Positions 53,085 through 62,730 of a stretch of DNA of 64,000 nucleotides are shown one piece after another. The position numbers were made by a program, and so were the translations under genes. The first letter of the stretch is position 1; each line of letters opens with the position of its first letter. The notes under the pieces are model-generated. The model was not told the origin of the DNA and did not search any database. It worked only from the letters and a program-made list of their open reading frames with translations. Source of the DNA: Sphaerospermopsis sp. SIO1G1 (lineage in GTDB: Bacteria > Cyanobacteriota > Cyanobacteriia > Cyanobacteriales > Nostocaceae); assembly GCA_010672785.1 (NCBI GenBank), contig JAAHFX010000015.1, positions 1 to 64,000 of the forward strand, written 5' to 3'.

Positions 53085-53383
53085 ATTGTAGTCAAGTCTC
53101 TACAAACATCTTCTAATTTAAAAATTTGATATGGGAATCCTCAGTACCCAAGCAAAATTAATTGCAGATATTGATTGAATATAGAACTGGCTGTATGTCT
53201 TAACTGTTCCCTGTTTCAACTATAAATAGTAAAAAATGAATCAAGATATACTGATTTTTTTCAAAAATCAAATCATAGTTCTATATTCTAAGTCAGTATT
53301 CAGCGATCAGTAAATATTTGCTACTCTATATGTAGTAGAGAATTGCTAATAATGGTTTAGAGGTCTATTGAAAAGATTATTTT

Positions 53384-53890
53384 ATGAAAAACATGGAATA
53401 TAACAACATACGTTCCTACAGTCAAGAAGAAGTACAGCAGATTTTGCAATTGGCCATCACTCGCCAAACAGTTGAAAGTGATCAAGAATTTTCATCCCAG
53501 CAAATTCTGGAAATTGCTGCTGAGTTGCAAATTTCTCCGGAATTAGTGAAACAAGCTGAATCTGATTGGAATGTTCAGCAAAGTGACGTAGAAAGACGTA
53601 AAGCATTTGACGTTTACCGCCAGAATAAATTCAAACAAAGGCTAGGTAATTATGCCATAATTAACATTTTTATTATCCTGGCAGACTTTGTCGGTGGTGG
53701 TACTTTGTCATGGTCACTATACATTCTCATATTTTGTGGATTAATAATTGTTCTAGATATTTGGAATACTTTTCAAATTAAAGGAGAAGATTATGAAATT
53801 GCCTTTCAAAAATGGAATCGAAAGCATCAAATTAAACAAACAATTAACTCAGTTTTAAATAAATGGTTCAAAGGGCTACAGACAAGATGA
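53384..53890 (+). CDS. 2TM domain-containing protein
   Basis: Small membrane protein of 168 residues. The N-terminal helical part (about 10-70: YSQEEVQQILQLAITRQTVE, then SSQQILEIAAELQISPELV) resembles a small DNA-binding-like or SHOCT-like regulatory module found with 2TM domains. It is followed by the 2TM domain with two membrane helices (about 88-105 and 110-128) flanked by charged FxxHxxxY-type segments. Function unknown; similar proteins are widespread in cyanobacteria. It stands alone with long gaps on both sides. Confidence 0.72.
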   Translation: MKNMEYNNIRSYSQEEVQQILQLAITRQTVESDQEFSSQQILEIAAELQISPELVKQAESDWNVQQSDVERRKAFDVYRQNKFKQRLGNYAIINIFIILADFVGGGTLSWSLYILIFCGLIIVLDIWNTFQIKGEDYEIAFQKWNRKHQIKQTINSVLNKWFKGLQTR

Positions 53891-54243
53891 CAGTTTTCAG
53901 TAATCAGTTATCATTAATCAGCATCAGTGTGTACCTGTTGTATATGTGACAAACTATTTTATATTGACTGTTAAAATCAATTTGGAATGGAGATCGTTAA
54001 TTTACTAGGAATTAACATAGACATTCAATATTTTCATGGCAATTTGACCAGATTTAAGTTATGTGTGGCTGTATAATTAGGAGACAATTAATCAGAGTGC
54101 ATGAATAATCAGTCAAACATGATTTAACTTGTAGACTGACGTTTTAACTTTTTAACTTTCAGTTATAAGTTAAAGTTGTAAATTTCAGTGTTCAGCTTAA
54201 ATGATTGTTAAATATTTGCTCATGCAGTCACTCTTATTTAATT
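53891..54243. other. non-coding gap upstream of the kinase-WD40 gene
   Basis: About 350 bp of AT-rich DNA with short CAGTTAT-like repeats near the left end and an imperfect dyad (AACTTTCAGTTATAAGTTAA) near 54156-54175. No gene is seen; it should hold the promoter of the downstream kinase gene. Confidence 0.45.
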
Positions 54244-56304
54244 ATGATATGCTGCCTAAATCCTGATTGCAACAATCCACACAATCCTGATCATAAAGAC
54301 TTTTGTCAAAGTTGTAATACACCATTAGTTCCTCTCCTCCGCAATCGTTTCCGAGTCACTAGTCTACTCTCAGATGAAGGTGGATTTGGGAGAACCTATT
54401 TATCAGAAGATACAGATAAATTAAATGACCTTTGTGTAGTTAAACAACTAGCTCCAAAGTTTAAAGGAACTTGGTCACAAAAAAAAGCGATGGAGTTGTT
54501 TAGTGAAGAAGCAAAACGACTTCAAGAATTAGGTGAACATCCACAAATACCTACACTGTTAGCTTATTTTGAACAAGACAATTGTTTATATTTAGTCCAA
54601 CAATTTATTAATGGTAATAATTTATTACAGGAATTACAAATTAGAAAAAATTACCGAGATTGGGATATTCAATCTATTTTATTAGATATATTACCTATTC
54701 TCAAATTTATTCATAGTCAAGGTGTGATTCATCGAGATATCAAGCCAGAAAATATTATTCGACGTAAAGTTGATGGCAGATTAACATTAATTGATTTTGG
54801 ATCTTCTAAACAATTTACTGCCAGAGTCAATAAAAAATTGGGAACTTCTATTGGTTCTCATGGCTATTCTGCGATTGAACAAATCAGAGATGGTAAAGCA
54901 TATCCAGCAAGTGATTTATTTAGTTTAGGAGCAACTTGTTTTCATTTATTAACAGGAGTTTCTCCTTTTCAACTATGGATGGAACATGGTTATAGTTGGG
55001 TAAAAAACTGGCAAGATTATTTACGTTCACCTATTACTAACGAACTGACTAATATTATTAATAAGTTATTAGAAATCAACCTCCAAAATCGTTATCATTC
55101 AACTGATGAGGTAATTAGAGATTTAAGTAAACAATATACTCATTTATTAGCACCAGCAAAAAACTCTTTTTTACCAACATCAAAACCCGGAAATTTTTAT
55201 CCTCCAAAATATCTGTTTTTACGCAATTTATTACTCATCCTCACTGTTCTAGTATTTTTAGGTTTAGGAGAATTTGGTTATCGGAATTTCCACCAGCTAC
55301 AAACTGCTATTTCTTCACGATTTAGTAAAAATAAAATGGCTGAAAATAGTCAACCTGTAGTTTATCAAAATCCACAAACCTTAGATGAAGATGTGGTTTT
55401 AAGGAAAAAAATTACAGAAATAAATAAAAACAAAAAAATAGCCTCAGTTATTATTACTCCTAATGCAAAAACAATTGCTAGTAGTGTTAATAAATCTCTT
55501 CAGTTTTGGGATACTGCTACAGGAAAAGAAATTATTACTCTCGCAGGCCATGAAAAAAATATCAATAAACTTGCTGTGACTCCAGATGGTAAAATTTTAG
55601 TTAGTGCTAGTGATGATAAAACTCTCAAAATTTGGGATTTAGAGACAGGTAAAGTTATCCATACTTTAATTGGTCATAGTGATGCAGTTCATGATTTAAC
55701 AATTAGTAAAGATGGTAAAATTTTAGTTAGTGCTAGTGATGATAAAACTCTCAAAATTTGGAACTTAAAAACTGGTGAATTAATTCGTAGTTTAAAAGGT
55801 CATTCTGACTGGGTACGTTCTGTTGATATTAGTGATGATGGAAAAACATTTGCTAGTGGTAGTTTTGATAAAACTATTCAAATTTGGCATCGGGATCAAG
55901 AACAACCAATTCATTCTTTAACACCTAATTATCAAACAGTGACATCATTAGCTTTTAGTCCTGATGGTAATATTTTAGCTAGTGCTAGTAGAGATCGGGC
56001 AATTAAATTATGGGATCTGAAGACTAAGAAGATAATTCATACATTACCCATAGAACATAATGCCACATCTTTAGTTTTTAGTCCTAACGGTAATTTTTTA
56101 GTTAGTGCTAATCGTAATTGTACGAATTGTAAATTAAATATTAGTTATGAAATGAAAGTATGGAATGTAAAATCAGGCAAAAAAATCTTCACTTTCACAG
56201 GCCATGATAAAAGTGTTCATTCTTTAGCTTTTAGTGCTGATGGTAAGACTTTAGTTAGTGGTGGTGATGATCATCAAATTAAGGTCTGGGATTTTTCATT
56301 TTAA
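54244..56304 (+). CDS. Ser/Thr protein kinase with zinc-ribbon and WD40 repeats
   Basis: Hanks-type kinase of 686 residues. It begins with a Cys4 zinc-ribbon (CCLNPDCNNP, CQSCNTPL). The kinase domain (about 35-295) has GGFGRTYLS, VVKQL, HRDIKPENI, LIDFGSSKQ and SDLFSLGAT, so it looks active. A membrane helix (about 322-345, LLLILTVLVFLGLGEFGY) separates it from six or seven WD40 repeats (about 395-686). The kinase should be cytosolic and the repeats on the other side of the membrane, unless the helix is a re-entrant or hydrophobic linker. The frame is open to TTG 54205, but ATG 54244 starts just before the zinc ribbon and fits the family. Substrates unknown. Confidence 0.88.
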   Translation: MICCLNPDCNNPHNPDHKDFCQSCNTPLVPLLRNRFRVTSLLSDEGGFGRTYLSEDTDKLNDLCVVKQLAPKFKGTWSQKKAMELFSEEAKRLQELGEHPQIPTLLAYFEQDNCLYLVQQFINGNNLLQELQIRKNYRDWDIQSILLDILPILKFIHSQGVIHRDIKPENIIRRKVDGRLTLIDFGSSKQFTARVNKKLGTSIGSHGYSAIEQIRDGKAYPASDLFSLGATCFHLLTGVSPFQLWMEHGYSWVKNWQDYLRSPITNELTNIINKLLEINLQNRYHSTDEVIRDLSKQYTHLLAPAKNSFLPTSKPGNFYPPKYLFLRNLLLILTVLVFLGLGEFGYRNFHQLQTAISSRFSKNKMAENSQPVVYQNPQTLDEDVVLRKKITEINKNKKIASVIITPNAKTIASSVNKSLQFWDTATGKEIITLAGHEKNINKLAVTPDGKILVSASDDKTLKIWDLETGKVIHTLIGHSDAVHDLTISKDGKILVSASDDKTLKIWNLKTGELIRSLKGHSDWVRSVDISDDGKTFASGSFDKTIQIWHRDQEQPIHSLTPNYQTVTSLAFSPDGNILASASRDRAIKLWDLKTKKIIHTLPIEHNATSLVFSPNGNFLVSANRNCTNCKLNISYEMKVWNVKSGKKIFTFTGHDKSVHSLAFSADGKTLVSGGDDHQIKVWDFSF

Positions 56305-56356
56305 TTGATATTGATTATAGATGATTGGTGATTTATTCACAGTATTTAAAACAATT

Positions 56357-56447
56357 AGGACTTACGCACTAGTCACGGAATATCAAACCGCAGAGAACGC
56401 AGAGAAAACAGAGGAATAGAGTTTTGGAATATTTTTGCGTAAGTGCT
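56357..56447. repeat. 91-bp MITE-like element, AGGACTTACGCA family, second copy
   Basis: Left end AGGACTTACGCA (56357-56368) and right end TGCGTAAGTGCT (56436-56447) match at 11 of 12 positions as inverted repeats. The interior carries the CGCAGAGA-type repeat, unlike the copy at 52993-53084, so only the ends and the size are shared. Confidence 0.8.
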
Positions 56448-56497
56448 GACAATACAGCATCATTCAGGAGTCAGGAGTCAGAAAATTTGTTAGTCAA

Positions 56498-57763
56498 TTA
56501 ACGTCTATCTCTTTCTAAATCATCAATAACTTTTTGTAAATACCATTCTTCCTGCATTCCTGGTAAAAAATCTTTTTTCTGAGTAATTAATCTTTCTGCA
56601 ATTTCCCAATGTCCTCCTACCATTCTTAATAGTCTCTGACGCAGTAAATTATAAGTAGCTTTAGTCGTTTCTGGTAATGATGATTGAATTTTCTGGAGAC
56701 TATTTAATACCTGTTGATGATTTTTCCAGTCTTCTTGTTCACAATAAATACTAGCAGCTTTTTGATAATCTGTAACTGCATTAGACATCTCTTCTAAACG
56801 AGCGTGAGCAATTCCTCTATGATAGTAAGCTAGAGGATGATCAGGATTAATGTTGATTGCTTGAGAATAATCTTGAATTGCAGCTAAATAATTACCCATC
56901 TCTTGATAGACATTACCTCTAGCAATATAGATTAAAATATCTTGAGGCTGCATTCCTAAGGCTTGGTTAATATCAGCTAATGCTCCTTGATAATCTCCTA
57001 AAAAAGAACGAGCTTTACCCCTATTTCTATAAACAATAGCATCTTTAAATTCCAATTTAATGGCTTGATTAAAATCTGAAACTGCATCTCGATATTTCTC
57101 TAATTTAGAATAAACAACCCCCCGACAACAGTAAGCATAAACATCTTGAGGATCGGCGGTCAATATCCAGTTTAAATCATCTAATGCTGCTTGGGTATCA
57201 CCATTTTCAGCTTTATCTAGTAATTGCCGAAAATAATCTTGAGTCGAAATGACTTGAACTGGTTTTTGTATTTCTGGGTTAGTTGGTAGTGGTGATTTTG
57301 GTTGTAGTTTTTTAATATTATCTAAACACTTTTGAGCATTGTCTTTGTCTTTTTCTTGGATATATAATTCTGCGGCTTTTTTAAAATTAGCGATCGCATC
57401 TATGATATTACCCTGTTTACGTTTTACTGTCCCTAATAAATCATAAACAGAAGCATTTCTCAAATTCAGTTCGATAGCTTTCTCTACATCTTCTAAACAA
57501 CCAGGTAGATTTTTTAAGTCTAATTTTGCTAAAGCTCGTAAATAATAAACCTTACTATTTTCTCCATCTAATTTAATCGCTTCATTATAATCAAAAACAC
57601 TCTTTAATGTTTCCCCAGAGTGATAATAAGCTAAACCTCTTTCCACATAAGCATTAATAAAATATGGATTCTCCTGTATAGCCTGGCTAAATTCTTCAAT
57701 TGCACCTACATAGTTTTCTTGTTTGGCTTTTTCTAAACCACGAGTGTAAAATTCTGATGTCAT
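56498..57763 (-). CDS. tetratricopeptide-repeat protein
   Basis: Protein of 421 residues made of TPR helices. Two blocks of repeats (about 5-155 and 175-360) show the usual pattern, for example YNEAIKLDGENSKVYYLRAL, DINQALGMQPQDILIYIARG and YHRGIAHARLEEMSNAVTDY. No signal peptide or membrane segment. TPR proteins act as scaffolds for protein complexes; the partner is unknown. The last ~50 residues (RMVGGHWEIAERLITQKKDF region) form a distinct helical end also found in other cyanobacterial TPR proteins. Transcribed convergently with the kinase gene and divergently from sfsA. Confidence 0.85.
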   Translation of the reverse strand: MTSEFYTRGLEKAKQENYVGAIEEFSQAIQENPYFINAYVERGLAYYHSGETLKSVFDYNEAIKLDGENSKVYYLRALAKLDLKNLPGCLEDVEKAIELNLRNASVYDLLGTVKRKQGNIIDAIANFKKAAELYIQEKDKDNAQKCLDNIKKLQPKSPLPTNPEIQKPVQVISTQDYFRQLLDKAENGDTQAALDDLNWILTADPQDVYAYCCRGVVYSKLEKYRDAVSDFNQAIKLEFKDAIVYRNRGKARSFLGDYQGALADINQALGMQPQDILIYIARGNVYQEMGNYLAAIQDYSQAININPDHPLAYYHRGIAHARLEEMSNAVTDYQKAASIYCEQEDWKNHQQVLNSLQKIQSSLPETTKATYNLLRQRLLRMVGGHWEIAERLITQKKDFLPGMQEEWYLQKVIDDLERDRR

Positions 57764-57905
57764 AACTCTGTATCGTATCTCACTATCTTAATTTTACACC
57801 AAGTTTCCTAAAACTAAAAAATCTTGGATCTCTATATAATCCTAATTTAAACCCAGATTAATAGTATATTTACTAATAATTCTAATTTAGAGATTACTAA
57901 GCATA

Positions 57906-58631
57906 ATGGCTGACTTGTTATATCCTTATCCCAATTTACATCAGGGTATTTTACTAAAGCGTTACAAACGTTTTTTTGCCGATGTAGAACTTCAATCTGG
58001 GGAAGTTGTCACCGCACATTGTCCTAATACAGGACCAATGACAGGTGTATCTAAAGTAGGTAGTCCTGTACAAATTTCTGAGAGTGATAATCCCAAACGT
58101 AAATTAGCTTATACTTTAGAATTAATTCAAGTAGAAGATACAGTACCTACATGGGTAGGTGTCAACACAGCTTTACCAAATCGTGTTGTTAAATTAGCTT
58201 TGGAAAAATATCTGTTTCCTGAACTGCAAGAATATACAAAAGTGAAGGGAGAAGTAGTTTATGGTGAGGATAAAAAAAGCCGTGTAGATTTTTATTTAAC
58301 CGGAGAAGAAAAACAACTTCCTATTTATTTAGAAGTGAAAAATACAACTTGGTCACAAGGAAGTTTAGCTCTATTTCCTGATACAGAAACAACTAGAGGA
58401 CAAAAGCACCTGAGAGAACTAATTAAAGTTTTACCACACAGCAGAGCAGTAATGTTATATTTTATCAATCGTGGTGATTGTACACATTTTGCTCCTGGAG
58501 ATAGCACCGATCCTGTATATGGAAAATTGTTACGGCAAGCTATTAATTTGGGTTTAGAAGTGTTACCTTGTCGGTTCAATATTTCTCCTGAAGGTATCCG
58601 TTATTTAGGTTTAGCTGAATTGCAGATTTAA
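57906..58631 (+). CDS. sfsA: SfsA family protein (DNA-binding/nuclease-like)
   Basis: Protein of 241 residues, the usual length for SfsA, first known as a sugar-fermentation stimulator in E. coli. It has an N-terminal OB-like domain (LLKRYKRFFADVEL, HCPNTGPMTG) and a C-terminal nuclease-fold domain with the YGEDKKSRVDFYL and LEVKNTTW motifs (E-x-K) and AVMLYFINRGD. The physiological role is unclear in cyanobacteria. Single gene, start at ATG 57906. Confidence 0.93.
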   Translation: MADLLYPYPNLHQGILLKRYKRFFADVELQSGEVVTAHCPNTGPMTGVSKVGSPVQISESDNPKRKLAYTLELIQVEDTVPTWVGVNTALPNRVVKLALEKYLFPELQEYTKVKGEVVYGEDKKSRVDFYLTGEEKQLPIYLEVKNTTWSQGSLALFPDTETTRGQKHLRELIKVLPHSRAVMLYFINRGDCTHFAPGDSTDPVYGKLLRQAINLGLEVLPCRFNISPEGIRYLGLAELQI

Positions 58632-58829
58632 GATTTGAGCTTTCAGTTAACATTAATTATCAAGTGCAGAAATATTTATACTCCAACTTTCTTTCCAGGC
58701 AATGCTAGTATAAATACAAAGATTGTTCCTGATGTTTCCATAAAAATTTTTGATGAGCGGTTTTTGTTGGATCAAAACAACAGATACCAGGAAACGTGAA
58801 TTATCTGAGTAATCATATCAGATTGCTAT

Positions 58830-59615
58830 ATGTTAGAAACTCTTGCGACTGAACCCACAGTGGAAATGCCTCCTACCCAGGCAGAACTTCCTTATGATGA
58901 CGGTATTCCGATGGAGACACAAAGACACAAATTACAATTAGATATTTTAATTGATACAATTCAGCCTTGGTTAGATCAAAGGACTGATGGATATGTAGGT
59001 GGCAATATGTTTGTCTACTACAGTTTAGCGCAGTTAAAAAATCAAGATTTTCGTGGCCCAGACTTCTTTGCTGTCTTGGGAGTTCCCAAAAAAGAGCGTC
59101 TTTCTTGGGTGGTTTGGGAAGAAGGAAAATCACCAGATGTAGTGATTGAATTACTTTCAGGAAGCACTGCTAAGAATGATAAAAGTGAGAAAAAACTGAT
59201 TTATCAGAATCAGATGCGTGTTTCTGAATACTTTTGGTTTGATCCTTTCCACCCAGATGATTTTACAGGTTTTCACATCAATAGTGGTGTATATGAACCT
59301 ATTGCTTTTAATGATGAAAATCAGTTAGTTAGTACTGTTTTAGGTTTAACTCTGGTGCGTTGGCATGGTAATTATCGGGGTGTAGATGCAACTTGGTTAC
59401 GCTGGGCAAGCTTAGAAGGTGAGTTATTTCCTACTTCTATAGAGCTTGCTGAACAGGAAAAACAACGGGCTGAACAGGAAAAACAACGGGCTGAACAAGC
59501 TGAATCTCAATTCAGACAAGTTGTAGTCAATTTGTTAAATAATGGAATGTCCATAGAACAAGTAGCACAAGCGACAGCTTTAGAGGTGACAGAGATAGAG
59601 AAAATGAAGCCATAA
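58830..59615 (+). CDS. Uma2 family (DUF820) restriction endonuclease-fold protein
   Basis: Protein of 261 residues of the Uma2/DUF820 family, a PD-(D/E)xK nuclease-fold group greatly expanded in cyanobacteria. The core shows GPDFFAVLGV (Asp) and SPDVVIELLSGST (E), with the KNDKSEKKLIYQ helix. A charged coiled segment near the end is a tandem EQEKQRA duplication (about 211-225), followed by a short helix-turn-helix-like end (MSIEQVAQATALEVTEIEKM). The role is unknown. Confidence 0.85.
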   Translation: MLETLATEPTVEMPPTQAELPYDDGIPMETQRHKLQLDILIDTIQPWLDQRTDGYVGGNMFVYYSLAQLKNQDFRGPDFFAVLGVPKKERLSWVVWEEGKSPDVVIELLSGSTAKNDKSEKKLIYQNQMRVSEYFWFDPFHPDDFTGFHINSGVYEPIAFNDENQLVSTVLGLTLVRWHGNYRGVDATWLRWASLEGELFPTSIELAEQEKQRAEQEKQRAEQAESQFRQVVVNLLNNGMSIEQVAQATALEVTEIEKMKP

Positions 59616-59709
59616 AGTTAGTTCATTAGTAGGCTTAGGTTTTGGGGTGATAGGGTGATGGGGGAGAAAATTATTTACCAATCTTCTGTCCCCAGTCACC
59701 TGTTCCCTG

Positions 59710-60687
59710 TTAAAGTTGATGATCTGCTAAAAAAGCATCAACTTCAGCTGGAGTAGGTTGAGATGCGATCGCGCCAGGCTTAATGGTAGTCAATCCCCCT
59801 ACTGCACTAGCATAGGTGACAACGCGTTTAGCTGTTTCCGCTTCTCTCAGGCTGTTGATACCTGACTGATGTAACTGATGGATAAAACCAGCTAAAAAAC
59901 TGTCTCCTGCACCTGTAGTATCTACCACAGGCATAGCAAAAGCAGGTAATTTACCCTCATTTTCACCTAAACAATAAGCACAACCATTTTCACCATCTGT
60001 CACCAAAACTCCATCCAGAGAGTTGACACGATAAGTAATTGCACCAGGATCACTTGTATTAAATAACCATTCAGCTTCTTCTTTAGTCAGTTTCAGAAAA
60101 TCAAACCGTGGCAATAAAGCCTGAATTTTTTGTTTTGCTACATCAGCATCCTGCCAAAATACAGGTCGCCAATTGACATCTAAAATCATTTTGAGGTCAT
60201 ACTGTTCTGCTAACTTCAAAGCTTGGTGAATTGCAGCCTCACTTTCTGGATAAGCTAACTCCAATGTTCCCGAAACCAGAAAATCAGCATCTATAAACAA
60301 AGATTCAGGTATTTGTTGAGCTTGTAGACGAGTATCAGCAAATTCGCTAGTATCATATTTACCAAATCCGGCAAAAGAGCGATCGCCACTTAAATCTCTA
60401 ACCACGTATACCTGTCGAGTTGGGGCAGTAGGTTTGTGTTGTACACCTGTTGTATCTACGCCTGTATCTTGTAAAATTTGTACCAGTTGTTTACCAGGTT
60501 CATCTTCTCCAACTGCACCAATAAACCCTGCTGGTGTTCCCAATTTCACTAAAGCACAAGCTACATTAGCCGGCGCTCCCCCTGGGTAAGGAGTCCAAGA
60601 CTTGACTTCTTCTAGCTTTAGCCCTATTTGATCAGCCAAACAATCAAACAAAACTTCGCCAAGGCACAAAACACGGGGATTACTCAT
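59710..60687 (-). CDS. PfkB-family carbohydrate kinase (fructokinase-like)
   Basis: Sugar kinase of 325 residues of the ribokinase/PfkB family. It has the N-terminal PGGAPANVACALVKLG signature and the C-terminal VVDTTGAGDSFLAGF anion hole with catalytic Asp. The overall layout matches bacterial fructokinases that make fructose 6-phosphate, often from sucrose breakdown in cyanobacteria, but other sugars cannot be excluded. Cytosolic, single gene. The left neighbour (Uma2) is convergent. Confidence 0.88.
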   Translation of the reverse strand: MSNPRVLCLGEVLFDCLADQIGLKLEEVKSWTPYPGGAPANVACALVKLGTPAGFIGAVGEDEPGKQLVQILQDTGVDTTGVQHKPTAPTRQVYVVRDLSGDRSFAGFGKYDTSEFADTRLQAQQIPESLFIDADFLVSGTLELAYPESEAAIHQALKLAEQYDLKMILDVNWRPVFWQDADVAKQKIQALLPRFDFLKLTKEEAEWLFNTSDPGAITYRVNSLDGVLVTDGENGCAYCLGENEGKLPAFAMPVVDTTGAGDSFLAGFIHQLHQSGINSLREAETAKRVVTYASAVGGLTTIKPGAIASQPTPAEVDAFLADHQL

Positions 60688-61065
60688 CTCATTTTTGATT
60701 TACGACTTGGGATTTATGACAAATCTGTATAGAATCTACAACATTATCTGTTTGTCTCTTGTTCTCCATACTATACAATCGCAAATTTTGTCCTTGGAGG
60801 TACTTCGACACATGGAAACACTTTCAGGGGGCGACAAGCAACGCTTACCGTAAACCCTATTTAAGGCTATAGTAAATAATCCTAGCCTGGATTATTCATA
60901 AATCAATTTCTTATAGATAATAAGACTTAATCTAAATTAAAAACGCTAGACTATGTTTTAACTTAAATTAATATTTCGATCAAATCCAAAGAAAATATAG
61001 ACTTTGGTATTCAAGAGAACATTTCTCCTGTCTAGCTCTGAGAGAATCTTTTAGAATTAGAAAAA
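60688..61065. other. gap between the PfkB kinase and PedR-like genes
   Basis: About 380 bp. It contains a GGGGCGACAAGCAACGCTTA repeat (60828-60847) similar to one near 50377, then AT-rich DNA. It serves as a divergent promoter region for both genes; no clear boxes are marked. Confidence 0.45.
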
Positions 61066-61383
61066 GTGATTGAGTACATATACCAAGAGAGGATGAAATT
61101 GGCCATGGCTGCTAGTGAGTCTGGGATACCTGTCAGTCTATCAGACAGAGAACTGCAAATTATCGACTTAGTGGCCGCTGGCTTAACTAACCAAGAAATT
61201 GCAGCAAGGTTGGAAATTAGCAAACGGACAGTTGATAACCACATAAGTAATATCTTGACTAAAACCAAAACTGACAACCGAGTAGCTTTGGTTCGCTGGG
61301 CTTTACAGTGGGGCAAGGTATGCTTAAATGATGTCAATTGTTGCTCTTTGCCAGACTATTCTGATTCTGCTTTGACTGAGTAA
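61066..61383 (+). CDS. pedR: small LuxR-type regulator (PedR-like)
   Basis: Transcription factor of up to 105 residues that is nearly all LuxR-type helix-turn-helix: LSDRELQIIDLVAAGLTNQE and ARLEISKRTVDNHISNIL. The end (RWALQWGKVCLNDVNCC) with its Cys residues matches the PedR/Ssl0564 group, in which a redox-sensitive Cys couples promoter binding to photosynthetic electron transport. The first codon is GTG at 61066; ATG 61093 or 61105 are other possible starts, with GAGAGG at 61087-61092 best placed for 61105. Stand-alone gene. Confidence 0.78.
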   Translation: MIEYIYQERMKLAMAASESGIPVSLSDRELQIIDLVAAGLTNQEIAARLEISKRTVDNHISNILTKTKTDNRVALVRWALQWGKVCLNDVNCCSLPDYSDSALTE

Positions 61384-61655
61384 AGCACTAACTTGTTGTA
61401 TTTATAGCGCGTAACAGGTAACAAACAAAAATTGACATTGCTCAAAGATAATCAATATCTAAGTTTTGGTTAATTTACTAACCACCTTGTCTACCGCTAT
61501 ACAATGCTCAAACTAAATTTTTGATTTAAACAGATTGTTTTGCTCCTCACCTCTAAATTTCTGCGTAATTCCAATTCAATAGATACCTTAAAAGATCAAG
61601 GCAACCTACCAAGGGATTTCCAAATAAATATAATATCCCATCGTGGGGACTGCAA

Positions 61656-61892
61656 GGGAGCAGGGAGCGGGGAGCAGGGTGAGGAATAGTCGTTTTGGTG
61701 ACAGAAATTTAATTTGGTTAATTTATTTGGGTTCTTCAGTAGCTAATATGCAAAATCAATTTCAAAAACCTCGAAAGGCTTAATATACATAAGACATTAG
61801 CCACAGACTTTAGATTTTATTATAAAATTTACCTTTTTTCCCCGCTCCCCGCTCCCTGCACCCTGCTCCCTGCACCCTGCACCCTGCTCCCC
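61656..61892. repeat. GGGAGCAGGG / CCCTGCTCCC heptamer arrays in inverted orientation
   Basis: The run GGGAGCAGGGAGCGGGGAGC (61656-61675) and a CCCCGCTCCC / CCCTGCA array (about 61840-61892) are reverse-complement versions of the same heptamer-like repeat, bracketing about 160 bp without a gene. The whole gap 61384-62048 holds no open frame of note. Confidence 0.7.
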
Positions 61893-62048
61893 ATTCCCTC
61901 ACCTCCACAGATCACTTTTTCAGCACACCCTAACTAACTCACAAACCTTAATAATATGAAGCAACTTATCAATAAAAATTATCAATAATTCAGTTGTATA
62001 AGCGTTACATTAAAAATATATTTATTTGCTTTATGGGCTTGGGTAATT

Positions 62049-62702
62049 ATGAACAATTCTGCATCCTTTCCAGAATACTCTTCTCCCTTCGATTTTCTGA
62101 ACTTTGAGTGGAACGCCCCAAAACCTCATCAAGATACAGATTTATTAAAACAACTATCCTTCATTCCTGGGTTACAAGATATACTCACACTGCGTCAAGT
62201 TCACGCCTTGGAACACGCTACAATCTGGGTATTAGAGGAAACAAAAAACACCTACGTTTCTCCTCATCATTCCATAAATGCACAATTTGATCATGAATCA
62301 TTAAGTGGGTTATCCACAGAACAAGGATTTTACCTTTATGGTGATGTTAATATCAGCCATTTACGTCGTGCTGTCACATTAGCTAAACATCGTCTCACTA
62401 CAGGAGATTGGGATTTAGCCATACATCCTCGTTGTGGTACAAATTTATCTGTATCTGTACTTTTAACTGCTAGTGTAGCGATGGGTATGTCTGTAATGCT
62501 ACCATTTCGACCAGTGGAACAACTGATTGGTTTAGGGTTAGCAGCAACCACAGTCTCAGAAGTAGCACCAGAATTAGGAGCGATCGCCCAGCGTTATATT
62601 ACTACATCCATTCCCTTTAATCTCTCCATTGAAAACATAATTTTGACTAAAGATGATTGGGGGAAAGAAGCACATTTTGTGAAAGTAAAATGGCAAGGTT
62701 AA
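62049..62702 (+). CDS. conserved cyanobacterial protein (DUF6391-like)
   Basis: Protein of 217 residues with no known function. The conserved block LTLRQVHALEHATIWVLEE (His-rich) and GDWDLAIHPRCGTNLSVSVL recalls a family of cyanobacterial proteins annotated as DUF6391; this is from memory. A hydrophobic stretch (about 140-185) may pass or touch the membrane. The HxxEH-like pattern (HALEH) could suggest a metal site, which is speculative. It is followed after 28 bp by a glycosyltransferase gene, so an operon is possible. Confidence 0.65.
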   Translation: MNNSASFPEYSSPFDFLNFEWNAPKPHQDTDLLKQLSFIPGLQDILTLRQVHALEHATIWVLEETKNTYVSPHHSINAQFDHESLSGLSTEQGFYLYGDVNISHLRRAVTLAKHRLTTGDWDLAIHPRCGTNLSVSVLLTASVAMGMSVMLPFRPVEQLIGLGLAATTVSEVAPELGAIAQRYITTSIPFNLSIENIILTKDDWGKEAHFVKVKWQG

Positions 62703-62730
62703 GGAAATAGAAAATTGGTAATTGGTAAAT

